Virus record (IMG/VR): IMGVR_UViG_3300046000_004994
Span: 1-20,535 of that record
Strand: one strand, 5' to 3'
Origin: a virus
DNA: 20,535 nucleotides
Shown here: one piece after another, positions 6,915 to 14,840 of the stretch
Position numbering within the stretch: the first letter of the stretch is position 1
How the letters are laid out: each line of letters starts with the position of its first letter
The notes under the pieces: model-generated
The model's input: the letters and a program-made list of their open reading frames with translations, nothing else
Databases searched by the model: none
Told to the model about the DNA's origin: nothing
Program-made: the position numbers and the translations under genes

Positions 6915-8744
6915 TCAAGAAACACGGACAAAAAGACCGGGCCACCAACCGTACCTTGTGTCAGGATCTACAAACTCCGAAGAGTATCCGGGCCTGCCCA
7001 TGCACCTCCAAGTGCCAGACAACGACGTACCGCCGCCGTCGTATGTTGTAGATGAGTCCCTTGTTCTCCCAGTAGTATAGTCGGAGCGTCCATTATTAAA
7101 TGCGTTTGCAGTATAGTTGTAACGCAGCGTACTTCCCGCAATAGTGTCGCCAATACTCAATGAAAACGCGTTTGTATTTGGATGAGTACCGGGCACATAC
7201 AAAGCGACAACATAACTGCCGATTGAATCTACCGACGTTTGAGTCACTGCACCTGTCTGACCATTAACACTGGTAACGCCGCCGTTTGTCGCCGTAGTCG
7301 CAGTCGCCGCGTTTCCAGAAATGCTAATCCCCCAAGTCCCGCTCGCCCCGGTGCCGTCTGCTTTGGGTGCACCCACCGTGCTGTAATCAATCGTCCGTGC
7401 AGCGGACCCGTTAAAAGTCGTGCCAGCCGCAGCACCGCCCGACGTATTGAACGTCACAGCATTGGCAACCGATCCGGCAGAACCAGTTGTGTTCTGATTC
7501 AACGTCGGCACATCAGCGGCTTGAATGGCGCTCATCACGACGTTTGTGCCGGTACCGCGAAGATACTGCCCCGAAGTCGTGGCCCCAGCGAAGGCGTTCA
7601 TCGCAGCTTGGGCAGTAGTCTGACCCGTGCCACCATTACCCAGCGGCAATGTTCCAGTCACCCCAGTCGTCAATGGCAACCCAGTCGCGTTGGTCAGCGT
7701 GCCAGAACTCGGCGTGCCAAGTGCCCCGCCGTTCACAACAAACGCCCCGGACGATCCCACGTTCACCGCAAGCGCTGTGGCGACGTTTGACCCTAAGCCC
7801 GACACGCCCGTGCTGATCGGCAAGCCCGTAGCATTGGTCAGCGTGCCGGAGCTTGGCGTACCCAAGACGCCGCCGTTGACGACCACCGCCCCGGCCGTGC
7901 CTACGTTCACCGCAAGCGCAGTGGCGACGTTCGTGCCCAGCCCGCTCACACCCGTGCTGATCGGCAAGCCCGTTGCATTGGTCAGCGTGCCAGAGCTCGG
8001 CGTGCCCAAAACACCGCCATTGACGACAACCGCCCCGGCCGTGCCGACGTTGACCGCCAGAGCCGTGCCGACGTCCGTGCCCAGCCCGGCTACACCCGTA
8101 CTGATTGGCAACCCCGTCGCATTGGTCAGCGTGCCAGAGCTCGGCGTTCCAAGCACGCCCCCGTTGACAACCACCGCCCCGGCCGTGCCCACGTTCACCG
8201 CAAGCGCCGTCGCGACGTTCGTGCCCAGCCCGCTCACGCCCGTACTGATCGGCAGCCCCGTCGCGTTGGTCAAGACCCCCGAAGCAGGAGTCCCCAGCGC
8301 AGGAGTAACAAGCGTCGGGCTGACAAAATAATCCACCATCTGCACGACATTCGTGCCGTCCACGTACAGATGCGCTTTGCGGCCATTCGGCACCGTCACG
8401 CCCGTGCCGGCCGAGGTCTTGACCGTGATGCTTTGTCCGCCAGTCGTGTTGTTCTGGACGATGTACTGCTTCTCGATCGTCGGAACCACCAGCTCACGGG
8501 TCGTGGACAATGAGACGCCGGACGTCACATCAAGGACCAAGGCCCGCGCTGCTTGGGCCGAGTTGCTGTCTGTCAGTGAAATCGTCAGGTTCGCGTCACT
8601 GGCAAAGTTCGGATTGCCCTTGCCCACGATCGCCTGCTCAAGCGCCGTGCCAAGATTGGTGTTGGTGACAGTGCCCCACGTGTTCGACTTCTCCCCCGTG
8701 GCCATCAGCTCAATCTTGAGATTCGTAGAGAATGTACTTGCCAT
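6915..8744 (-). CDS. Tail fibre protein with five 48-residue repeats
   Basis: A 609-residue protein with classic tail-fibre layout. Residues 1-140 (start MASTFSTNLKIELMATGEKS, then NTWGTVTNTNLGTALEQAI) match the N-terminal virion-attachment domain I know from fibres of aquatic phages. Residues 150-364 are four full and one partial copy of a 48-residue repeat (LGTPSSGTLTNATGLPISTG). Residues about 365-490 have typical shaft sequence (LPLGNGGTGQTTAQAAMNA, SAGSVANAVTFN). The C-terminus ends in a tip with SGTWRCMGRP and GWWPGLFVRVS, the Trp-rich ending of many receptor-binding tips. The product should be an elongated trimer that contacts the host surface. An AAAGGA ribosome binding site precedes the ATG at 8744, just after a hairpin that spans the previous stop. 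The receptor cannot be inferred. Confidence 0.85.
   Translation of the reverse strand: MASTFSTNLKIELMATGEKSNTWGTVTNTNLGTALEQAIVGKGNPNFASDANLTISLTDSNSAQAARALVLDVTSGVSLSTTRELVVPTIEKQYIVQNNTTGGQSITVKTSAGTGVTVPNGRKAHLYVDGTNVVQMVDYFVSPTLVTPALGTPASGVLTNATGLPISTGVSGLGTNVATALAVNVGTAGAVVVNGGVLGTPSSGTLTNATGLPISTGVAGLGTDVGTALAVNVGTAGAVVVNGGVLGTPSSGTLTNATGLPISTGVSGLGTNVATALAVNVGTAGAVVVNGGVLGTPSSGTLTNATGLPISTGVSGLGSNVATALAVNVGSSGAFVVNGGALGTPSSGTLTNATGLPLTTGVTGTLPLGNGGTGQTTAQAAMNAFAGATTSGQYLRGTGTNVVMSAIQAADVPTLNQNTTGSAGSVANAVTFNTSGGAAAGTTFNGSAARTIDYSTVGAPKADGTGASGTWGISISGNAATATTATNGGVTSVNGQTGAVTQTSVDSIGSYVVALYVPGTHPNTNAFSLSIGDTIAGSTLRYNYTANAFNNGRSDYTTGRTRDSSTTYDGGGTSLSGTWRCMGRPGYSSEFVDPDTRYGWWPGLFVRVS
7653..8297 (-). 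repeat. Tandem 144-bp repeats in the tail fibre gene
   Basis: The landmark GCRTTGGTCA (plus strand) recurs at 7687, 7831, 7975, 8119 and 8263, exactly 144 bases apart. Four complete units and one partial unit encode the 48-residue fibre repeat. Units differ mostly at third codon positions while the protein sequence is nearly constant. Such arrays can gain or lose units by recombination and so change fibre length. Confidence 0.95.
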
Positions 8745-8758
8745 GATTCCGTCCTTTA

Positions 8759-8777
8759 TTGTGACGCTAGGTCACAA
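8759..8777 (-). promoter_or_regulatory. Hairpin across the stop codon between two tail genes
   Basis: The minus-strand RNA can form a 7-bp stem, TTGTGAC paired with GTCACAA, around a five-base loop CTAGC that includes most of the TAG stop at 8769-8767. It lies just before the AAAGGA ribosome binding site of the tail fibre gene. No U-run follows, so it is not a standard intrinsic terminator. It could affect mRNA stability or fibre translation. Confidence 0.35.
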
Positions 8778-9393
8778 CCTCGACCCAGTTCGTTGTTTGG
8801 CTGTCGTCCACAGTCACCCAGTTCGTCGTCTGACTGTCGTCTACGGTCGCCCAGTTCGGGACTTGGTTGTCGTCGATCGGCCCCCAGACCAACGCAACAC
8901 CGACCTGCCCGATCCCCGCCACGCCCACCGGGAACACACTACAGTTTCCGGTGATGACAACTGAGCCGACTTGGCCAGTAGCTGAGACGCCTGTTACAAC
9001 AACCGGCGTAATCAACTCTATGGTAACCGAGCCAACCAATCCTGTCGCGCTCACGCCCGTGACAGAGACGCTTGCACCGGCAGCTATTGCGACAGAACCT
9101 ACCTGCCCCGTGGCCTGAACCCCGGTAACGAGGACTGAGGTAACCAGATCAACCGTAACCGACCCTACCGCGCCGGTAGCCGATACTCCGGTCACATCAA
9201 CCGACGCATCCCCGGCCACATCCACTTGGCCGACTTGGCCAGATCCGGATACTCCGGTCAGACTGGTGTTGGCATCTCCGGTGACGGTCGCCGTTCCAAC
9301 TTGGCCAGTAGCCGCGACCCCCGTGGCATTGACATTGGCGCTGCCGGTGACCGCAACATCGCCCACCAGCCCTGTGGCCGAGACGCCCGTGAC
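8767..9393 (-). repeat. 66-bp coding repeats plus 33-bp terminal repeats
   Basis: Eight in-frame units of 66 bases (about 8866-9393) encode the 22-residue beta repeat. They are followed toward 8767 by 33-base units encoding the NW-VDDSQTT motif. DNA identity between 66-base units is moderate, which argues for old duplications held by protein structure. The array is not CRISPR-like: there are no conserved repeats alternating with unique spacers. Confidence 0.85.
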
Positions 9394-9462
9394 AAATACA
9401 GTTACCGATCCTTCTCCAAGACTAGAAAACGGTACCTGCGAAAATGTGGCAAAACCAAACAT
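8767..9462 (-). CDS. Tail repeat protein of eight 22-residue beta units
   Basis: A 231-residue protein of unusually regular design. After a 23-residue start (MFGFATFSQVPFSSLGEG), residues 24-199 are eight consecutive 22-residue units on the pattern xTGVxATGxVGxVxVxxxxxVx. The strict V-G spacing predicts a narrow beta solenoid or stacked beta sandwich. The last 32 residues change to an 11-residue motif, NWATVDDSQTT then NWVTVDDSQTT, ending NWVEVVT. Similar repeat proteins are common beside fibre genes in aquatic phages, and their function is not established as far as I know. The ATG lies 12 bases after the giant protein's stop, with an AAGG about ten bases before it. A fibre segment or a spacer between tail and fibre is likely. 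Confidence 0.8.
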   Translation of the reverse strand: MFGFATFSQVPFSSLGEGSVTVFVTGVSATGLVGDVAVTGSANVNATGVAATGQVGTATVTGDANTSLTGVSGSGQVGQVDVAGDASVDVTGVSATGAVGSVTVDLVTSVLVTGVQATGQVGSVAIAAGASVSVTGVSATGLVGSVTIELITPVVVTGVSATGQVGSVVITGNCSVFPVGVAGIGQVGVALVWGPIDDNQVPNWATVDDSQTTNWVTVDDSQTTNWVEVVT

Positions 9463-9474
9463 CAGGTGTTGGCC

Positions 9475-12400
9475 TTAAAGGAAAACGAAGAAGAAATTTC
9501 CAGAGCCACTCGGAGTCGGCGGCGCGGGAGCAGCCTCAAACAGCAAACCCAAAGATCCATTGTTCGTGGAATTGGCCCCAACATACCATGTATCGGTCAG
9601 ATCATAAGCCCTGATTCCGGTAGCCGTCAGATAATCAACGTTGGGATCGGTTGCACCAGTCAGAACAAGCGTCGCAGGAGAACTGGCTGAAGTCCCCTGA
9701 ACCGTCAGCACCCGCCCGGATTCGCCTGCCGCTGTCCACTGAGAGACGCGCTGGGTGGTCGTGCCGAGAGTAATGTTTGTAGCTCCGGTCGCCTTGTAGG
9801 TGTTGGTGATGTCTTTGAACGTGTTGTTGCCGGAGATCGTCAGAGTTCCAGCACCGCCTTGGTTGAGGGTGATGTCGGTGTAGGCGATGCCGCCGCCAGC
9901 GAATGTCTTAGCGGATGCCGAGGTTAAACTGATTGTGCCTGTGCCTGTGACGGTAAGTGTTCCTGCGCTATTATTAAAGGCAGATGCTCCAGATGCTGCA
10001 AGCGTAAAAGTACCTGTACCTAGCGCAAGTGTCTTTAACAAAACACCAGACGCAGTAAATGAAGAACTAGAAGAGTTAGTTAAAACATAGCCATTAACAT
10101 CCAATGTCCCAGTAACCAATGTAAGAGAGTCAGAAGTTATTAGTGCGTCTTGCAATGTCACCAAACCGGATGGAGAGTTGACGGAAAGTGCCTGCGTAAA
10201 CGTCTTACCAGCACTTGTAATCGTCTGACTACCACGCCCAGCAAACGTCATCGTTCCAGTACCCGTCAGCGTAGTGCCAGTGCCGTTGATCCAGTTGCCG
10301 TAGATGAACGGGGTGGTTGATCCTGTTGCCAGCGTCATCGTGTTAGTTGTACGCGCCGACATATCAATCGTGCCGATGTTGTAGGACTGATTGATGGTGG
10401 TCGTAGCTCCTGTGCCGGGGCTGGTCGATTCAAAGATGCAGGTGTCTTGGGCCAGAGGGAAGTTGTTGACAGACGGAGAACCCCCGCTTGATGTGGCCCA
10501 AGCCGTAGCAGACCAGTTGTTGTTTCCGGCAAGGTTCCAATACTTGTTCGCTGCTGCTGTAAACGTAATCCCGCTGTTCCCCTTGCAGTCCCCGATCCGT
10601 GTACCCGTAGCAGGGGCCGCAGCACCTGCAATTGTGATGTCGCGGAAGTCTACGTCAACTAAGGACACGGCAGCACAGGTCAGGGTGCGGGTGGTGCCGA
10701 GGGTGTCTGACCTACAAAACTGGCGACAGGTTGCATCGGAACCACCCACAAAGGTTAATGTTCCATTTATTGTTTGATTCGCATATACAAGGATGTTTTT
10801 AACGCCAGCAAAGAACACGCCAGTAAATGACAAATTGTTAAATGTGTTTACACCACGGATTTCCGGGGTTCCGGCAGACGAGGACGTAAAGGCAACATTG
10901 TGAAAGGTCTTGCCGTTCCCATCAAAGTCACCATTTGTATTGTCAATGTTTATTGTGGAGGTTCCCGCTACAATCGTAAGGTTTGCTGCAACGGTTTCAG
11001 TTGTTCCAAAATTCAATCCAGTAAGTCCAATGGATACAACAGACGACCCAAAGTCAATAGTTCTAGAGTTGCTACCATTACTTACTATCGCGCCTACCGT
11101 AACATTGTAGGTGTCAAAGTCAATCAGCCCATTAGTTACGGTAAAGTTGTTCGATGTCCCAATAGTCAACGCACTCCCAAGCGTCCACTCGCACCCAACC
11201 CCGTTAACCGTAATCGCAGACGCCAGCGCCACGCCATTCGTCGTCAGCGTCTTACCTGATGTTGATCCTGTCAGAGTGATCGCACCCGTATAAGTCCTCG
11301 TCAGCCCCGTAGCAGGCAGCGTCACGTTGCCGTGTATCCCGACCATCGCAGTCGATCCGGCCAGCGTCACGTTTCCTGATGCTGGGCCAGCAATGGTCAG
11401 AGCCTTCATCCGAATCCCGCCGGTCACGGCGTTCACCGTAGCGGTATAGGCCGTTGCGTTAGACAGGCTGTCGAAGACAACGTCATCATGGCTGCGTGGC
11501 ACAGACGCGCCTGAGCCTCCACCAGAGCCTGTAGACCAACGAGCAGTGTCGCTCCAGTTGCCTGTACCTCCGACCCAGTAGCGCGTAGAGTCAGCAGGTT
11601 TAGCGGTCAGATATGTCGGAGCCGCAGGAGATCCCGTAGCCGTGGAATTGGCACCAGCGTAGAACTCCCCCGGAGAGGCATCAGCAAACCGAATGCTTCC
11701 GATGGCAAGGTAGTCGATGCTGTCTGTGCAGGCTCCTGCGAGGATGTGAGAAGTGCCCGTTCCGGTCAGGGTGACAACGTTGCCAACGGTGCCAGTCACT
11801 GTCCACTTGCCGAAGGTCTGGGTGGTCGATCCTAGGGCGATGGTGTGAGCTACGGTCTTAGTGCTGGCAAGCTCGGTGAATTGGTTGCTGCCGGTGATAG
11901 TTGTGGTCGATATGCCGGTCGCACCGCCGATGGTGAGTTTGTTGTATGAAAGACTGCCGCCAACAAAAGTTCGGGCAGTTGCACTGGTGTCAGATAGGAC
12001 GATGTTGGCTGTGCTTTTGTAGAAGTTAAGATTAGAAGTAGTGGCAGTATCCCAAATTGAACCAGTGCCTGACAATGTCCAAGTTCCAGAACCCATTTTT
12101 AATGTTCTTAATGTCGAGCCACTAGCGCTAAAAAACCCCACCGCCACACTGTAAGATACTGCATCAAACGTTCCGCTCACTATTGCCAGTGATCGTGCGG
12201 AGTTAAGTGTTAAAGCGTCGGCAAGTTGTACCGTACCAGAAATGTTATTTATATTTAATGGACAGCCAAATGTAACGCCGTTACTGGTTATGGTTTGAGA
12301 GCCTCTTTTTGAAAATATTAAATTACCCGCAGCACTGGTTGATGTAACACCTGTGCCAAACTTCCAATCTCCATGCACTAATGGATCATTTGATCCTGTA

Positions 12401-14625
12401 GTCAGCGTCATCGCACTTGTTCGTGCCGACGCATCAAACGTACCGATGTTCCACGAGGCATCGATTGTGATCGTTCCCGTCACGCTGCCAGCTTCATCGA
12501 ACACCGCCGTATCTTGTGCAAGCGGGAAGTTGTTGATGTCAGGCGACCCACCCGATCCCGGTGCCCAAGCCGTAGCACTCCAGTTCTGAGCGCCAGCAAG
12601 GTTCCAGTACACAGTCTTCGGAGCAGGGAACGTGATCCCAGAGTTCCCACCGCAGTCACCAGCGCGGGTCGGAGATGATCCAGCAGCAGTACCGGCTATC
12701 GTGATGTCTCGGAAGTCGCAGTCAGTCGCGGATAGAGTGCCAACGGTCAGGGTGCGGGTGGTGCCAAGAGTATCAGAGCGAACAAAGATGCGGCGTACTA
12801 CTGTGGCTCCGGCGACGGTGAGGGTGCCGGTGATAGTGTTATTAGCCAAAAATGAACACTGCATAAATCCGGCTGATGACGGAGCAGTAAATGTCAAATT
12901 ATTAAAAGTATTTGCACCGTAGATATTTTTAACTGACGCAGCGGTTCCCGTAAACGTGACATTGTAAAATGTCCTTCCGCCACCATCAAATATAATGTTA
13001 CCGCCACCAACCGACACGGTTGATGTTCCAGCGTTAAATGTTAGGTTGGTCGATGTTGTAAAATCCAAAGTACCTGAAACTGTTATCGTACTCGACCCAA
13101 GCGTAATTGTCCTAACGTTGCTGTTGTTGGATGACAAAGAGCCAGCAGTGACGTTGTAGTTCTTGGTGTCGAACGTGCCGTTCGTGACGGTGAGTGCGCT
13201 GGAACTAATGTTCAGCGCATCAGCAAGCTCGACTGTGCCACCATAGGAGTCAATTGTGATTGCACCTGAGAGCGTTTTTCCTGCGCTGGTGATGGTCTGT
13301 GTGTTGCGTCCAGAAAATGTCAAAGTACCAGAATAGCTTTGAGTTACCCCGCTACCAAGCACCCAATTTCCGTACACTGCATAGCCAGTTGATCCGGCCA
13401 GCGTCATCGCATTTGTCCGCGTGGACATATCGATAGTGCCAAAATAAGTAATAGTATTGTCCAGCGTCACCGTAGCCGACGTATTCAACCCCGTGTTCTC
13501 GATAACAGCCGTATCCTGAGCGAGCGGGAAGTTGTTTGTGCTGACAGCGCCGCCAGATGATGCCGCCCAAGCGTTTGCGCTCCAGTTTCCACCTGCGGCA
13601 AGGTTCCAGTAGACGGTCTTCGGGGTAGACGCAGTGATTCCTCTGATGCCTCTCAGATCACCAATCCTTGTGCCAGAGATCGGTGCAGCAGTGCCACTAA
13701 CGTAGATGTCTCGGAAGTCAGCGTCGGTCAGGCTGGGAGCAGAGTTGATGGTGAGGGTATGGGCAATGCCGTAGGTAGAGGAGCGGAACCAAACGCGACA
13801 GTTGCCTGCGGTGCCGGTTGTGGAGAGGGTGCCGTTGATGGTTTGGCGGGAGTTAAATGTTACCTGTGTAACCCGTGCGGAAGACGGCCCAGTTACGGTT
13901 ATATTGTTAAACGTGTTTATCGCATTTATCTGATGTGTGTCACCATTTGTAGAAGTAAGAGACACATTATAGAAGGTTACTCCAGTACTGGTTATCGCTC
14001 CTCCAGCAATAGTTGCTGCCGTGGAAGAACAGTTTATTTGTGAAGTACCTGCATTGAATGTGAGATTTGTATTTGTAGAAAAACTGATAGCTGTGCCAGA
14101 ACTCAACGTCACCGTAGACGATCCAAGATTGATCGTGCGGGTATTGCTGTTGCTGGAGGATAGGGAGGTTGCAGTGACGTTGTAGTTAGCAGTGTCAAAT
14201 GTGCCTTGTGTAACCGTCAGCGTTCCAGAAGATGTCAACGCATCACCAAGCGTTACGGTGATCCCAGATCCATTTATATTAAGTTGACCGATTGTTTTAC
14301 CTGCGGTTGTCAGCGTTCCTGTTCCATTAATCGTTAAAATACCGTTATAAGTAACGGCCATCCCTGCTACAAACGTGACGCTACCAGACACGGTCATACC
14401 GGAATTACCCGCTAAAGTTCCTGTGAACCCAGTACAGTTGATCGACTTTGCTCCGGTGTTGCCGGATGAGATCGTGCAGGTGCCGGTGGAGAGGTTCGTG
14501 AAGAACACATCATCCGCACTGGTAGGAACAGAAGCGCCGCCAGCACCACCAGACGTAGTAGCCCATTTGGTACCGACAGTGCCGTCCCAGTTTGCCGTCC
14601 CGCCAACCCAGTACCTGTCGGCCAT
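9475..14625 (-). CDS. Giant modular beta-solenoid adhesin-like tail protein
   Basis: At 1,716 residues this is the largest gene here. It has five modules of 334-355 residues whose landmark Trp motif falls at about residues 5, 339, 673, 1016 and 1362. Modules 1 and 4 begin with a YWVGGT motif; modules 2, 3 and 5 begin YWNLA, then NNFPLAQDT. Each continues with Thr/Ser/Gly-rich short beta strands (GTLTVTNGTFDT, SNVRTITLGSSTI, NTFNNLTFTAPSS), typical of a right-handed beta helix. Modules 3 and 5 end with a distinct cap (QTFGKWTVTGTVG; QRVSQWTAAGESG) and a GANST motif. There is no signal peptide. The end is Pro-rich and hydrophobic (APAPPTPSGSGNFFFVFL). It probably forms a long surface spike or fibre for host or polysaccharide binding. 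No catalytic motif is recognised. GAAGG precedes the ATG, two bases after the upstream TAG. Confidence 0.85.
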   Translation of the reverse strand: MADRYWVGGTANWDGTVGTKWATTSGGAGGASVPTSADDVFFTNLSTGTCTISSGNTGAKSINCTGFTGTLAGNSGMTVSGSVTFVAGMAVTYNGILTINGTGTLTTAGKTIGQLNINGSGITVTLGDALTSSGTLTVTQGTFDTANYNVTATSLSSSNSNTRTINLGSSTVTLSSGTAISFSTNTNLTFNAGTSQINCSSTAATIAGGAITSTGVTFYNVSLTSTNGDTHQINAINTFNNITVTGPSSARVTQVTFNSRQTINGTLSTTGTAGNCRVWFRSSTYGIAHTLTINSAPSLTDADFRDIYVSGTAAPISGTRIGDLRGIRGITASTPKTVYWNLAAGGNWSANAWAASSGGAVSTNNFPLAQDTAVIENTGLNTSATVTLDNTITYFGTIDMSTRTNAMTLAGSTGYAVYGNWVLGSGVTQSYSGTLTFSGRNTQTITSAGKTLSGAITIDSYGGTVELADALNISSSALTVTNGTFDTKNYNVTAGSLSSNNSNVRTITLGSSTITVSGTLDFTTSTNLTFNAGTSTVSVGGGNIIFDGGGRTFYNVTFTGTAASVKNIYGANTFNNLTFTAPSSAGFMQCSFLANNTITGTLTVAGATVVRRIFVRSDTLGTTRTLTVGTLSATDCDFRDITIAGTAAGSSPTRAGDCGGNSGITFPAPKTVYWNLAGAQNWSATAWAPGSGGSPDINNFPLAQDTAVFDEAGSVTGTITIDASWNIGTFDASARTSAMTLTTGSNDPLVHGDWKFGTGVTSTSAAGNLIFSKRGSQTITSNGVTFGCPLNINNISGTVQLADALTLNSARSLAIVSGTFDAVSYSVAVGFFSASGSTLRTLKMGSGTWTLSGTGSIWDTATTSNLNFYKSTANIVLSDTSATARTFVGGSLSYNKLTIGGATGISTTTITGSNQFTELASTKTVAHTIALGSTTQTFGKWTVTGTVGNVVTLTGTGTSHILAGACTDSIDYLAIGSIRFADASPGEFYAGANSTATGSPAAPTYLTAKPADSTRYWVGGTGNWSDTARWSTGSGGGSGASVPRSHDDVVFDSLSNATAYTATVNAVTGGIRMKALTIAGPASGNVTLAGSTAMVGIHGNVTLPATGLTRTYTGAITLTGSTSGKTLTTNGVALASAITVNGVGCEWTLGSALTIGTSNNFTVTNGLIDFDTYNVTVGAIVSNGSNSRTIDFGSSVVSIGLTGLNFGTTETVAANLTIVAGTSTINIDNTNGDFDGNGKTFHNVAFTSSSAGTPEIRGVNTFNNLSFTGVFFAGVKNILVYANQTINGTLTFVGGSDATCRQFCRSDTLGTTRTLTCAAVSLVDVDFRDITIAGAAAPATGTRIGDCKGNSGITFTAAANKYWNLAGNNNWSATAWATSSGGSPSVNNFPLAQDTCIFESTSPGTGATTTINQSYNIGTIDMSARTTNTMTLATGSTTPFIYGNWINGTGTTLTGTGTMTFAGRGSQTITSAGKTFTQALSVNSPSGLVTLQDALITSDSLTLVTGTLDVNGYVLTNSSSSSFTASGVLLKTLALGTGTFTLAASGASAFNNSAGTLTVTGTGTISLTSASAKTFAGGGIAYTDITLNQGGAGTLTISGNNTFKDITNTYKATGATNITLGTTTQRVSQWTAAGESGRVLTVQGTSASSPATLVLTGATDPNVDYLTATGIRAYDLTDTWYVGANSTNNGSLGLLFEAAPAPPTPSGSGNFFFVFL
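9475..14625 (-). repeat. Five degenerate ~1-kb modules in the giant tail gene
   Basis: Homologous module starts lie near 14613, 13611, 12609, 11580 and 10542 (minus-strand reading), a period of about 1.0 kb. Conserved stretches such as GCAAGGTTCCARTA (plus strand, near 10530, 12600 and 13600) persist at DNA level. The order is two internal-type modules and a terminal-type module, then one internal and one terminal module. This implies duplication or deletion of whole modules. Confidence 0.85.
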
Positions 14626-14627
14626 AA

Positions 14628-14837
14628 CTACGCCTTCACATATTTGACGCCATCGATCTCGATGTACTCGAGTTGCACCTCCTCAACCGGAGGCGCGGTC
14701 ACAATAGCGATCCAGTTGTCCCGGCGCTGTTCCTTCATGGCTTGGATCTCTGCTTCCGTGAACGTGTGATCGTCCGGAAGATGCAGAGCATCAGCGAACT
14801 TGCCATGAGGGGTCTCAAATTGAAAGTCGATCTTCAT
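14628..14837 (-). CDS. Small conserved phage protein, 69 residues
   Basis: A 69-residue acidic soluble protein opening MKIDFQFETPHGKFADALHL, followed by PDDHTFTEAEIQAMKEQR and ending YIEIDGVKYVKA. The middle should be a helix followed by a two-stranded beta hairpin. I recall very similar small proteins next to fibre genes in aquatic phages, with no known function; a chaperone or assembly factor for the neighbouring giant protein is possible but unproven. The ATG lies three bases after the TAA of the upstream gene, with AGAGG as ribosome binding site. Its TAG is two bases before the giant protein's ATG, so the two are probably translated together. Confidence 0.8.
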   Translation of the reverse strand: MKIDFQFETPHGKFADALHLPDDHTFTEAEIQAMKEQRRDNWIAIVTAPPVEEVQLEYIEIDGVKYVKA

Positions 14838-14840
14838 TGT

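Noticed and set aside
6915-7100. C-terminus of the tail fibre as a variable region of a diversity-generating retroelement
   Set aside because: No reverse transcriptase and no template repeat copy is visible in the window; the ending is a common fibre-tip motif.
7627-8331. Plus-strand frame with regular Val/Pro/Thr repeats
   Set aside because: It is the mirror of the 144-base fibre repeats, so its regularity comes from the real gene on the minus strand.
8767-9393. 66-base repeats as a CRISPR array
   Set aside because: The repeats are contiguous, in frame and diverged, without unique spacers or a leader.
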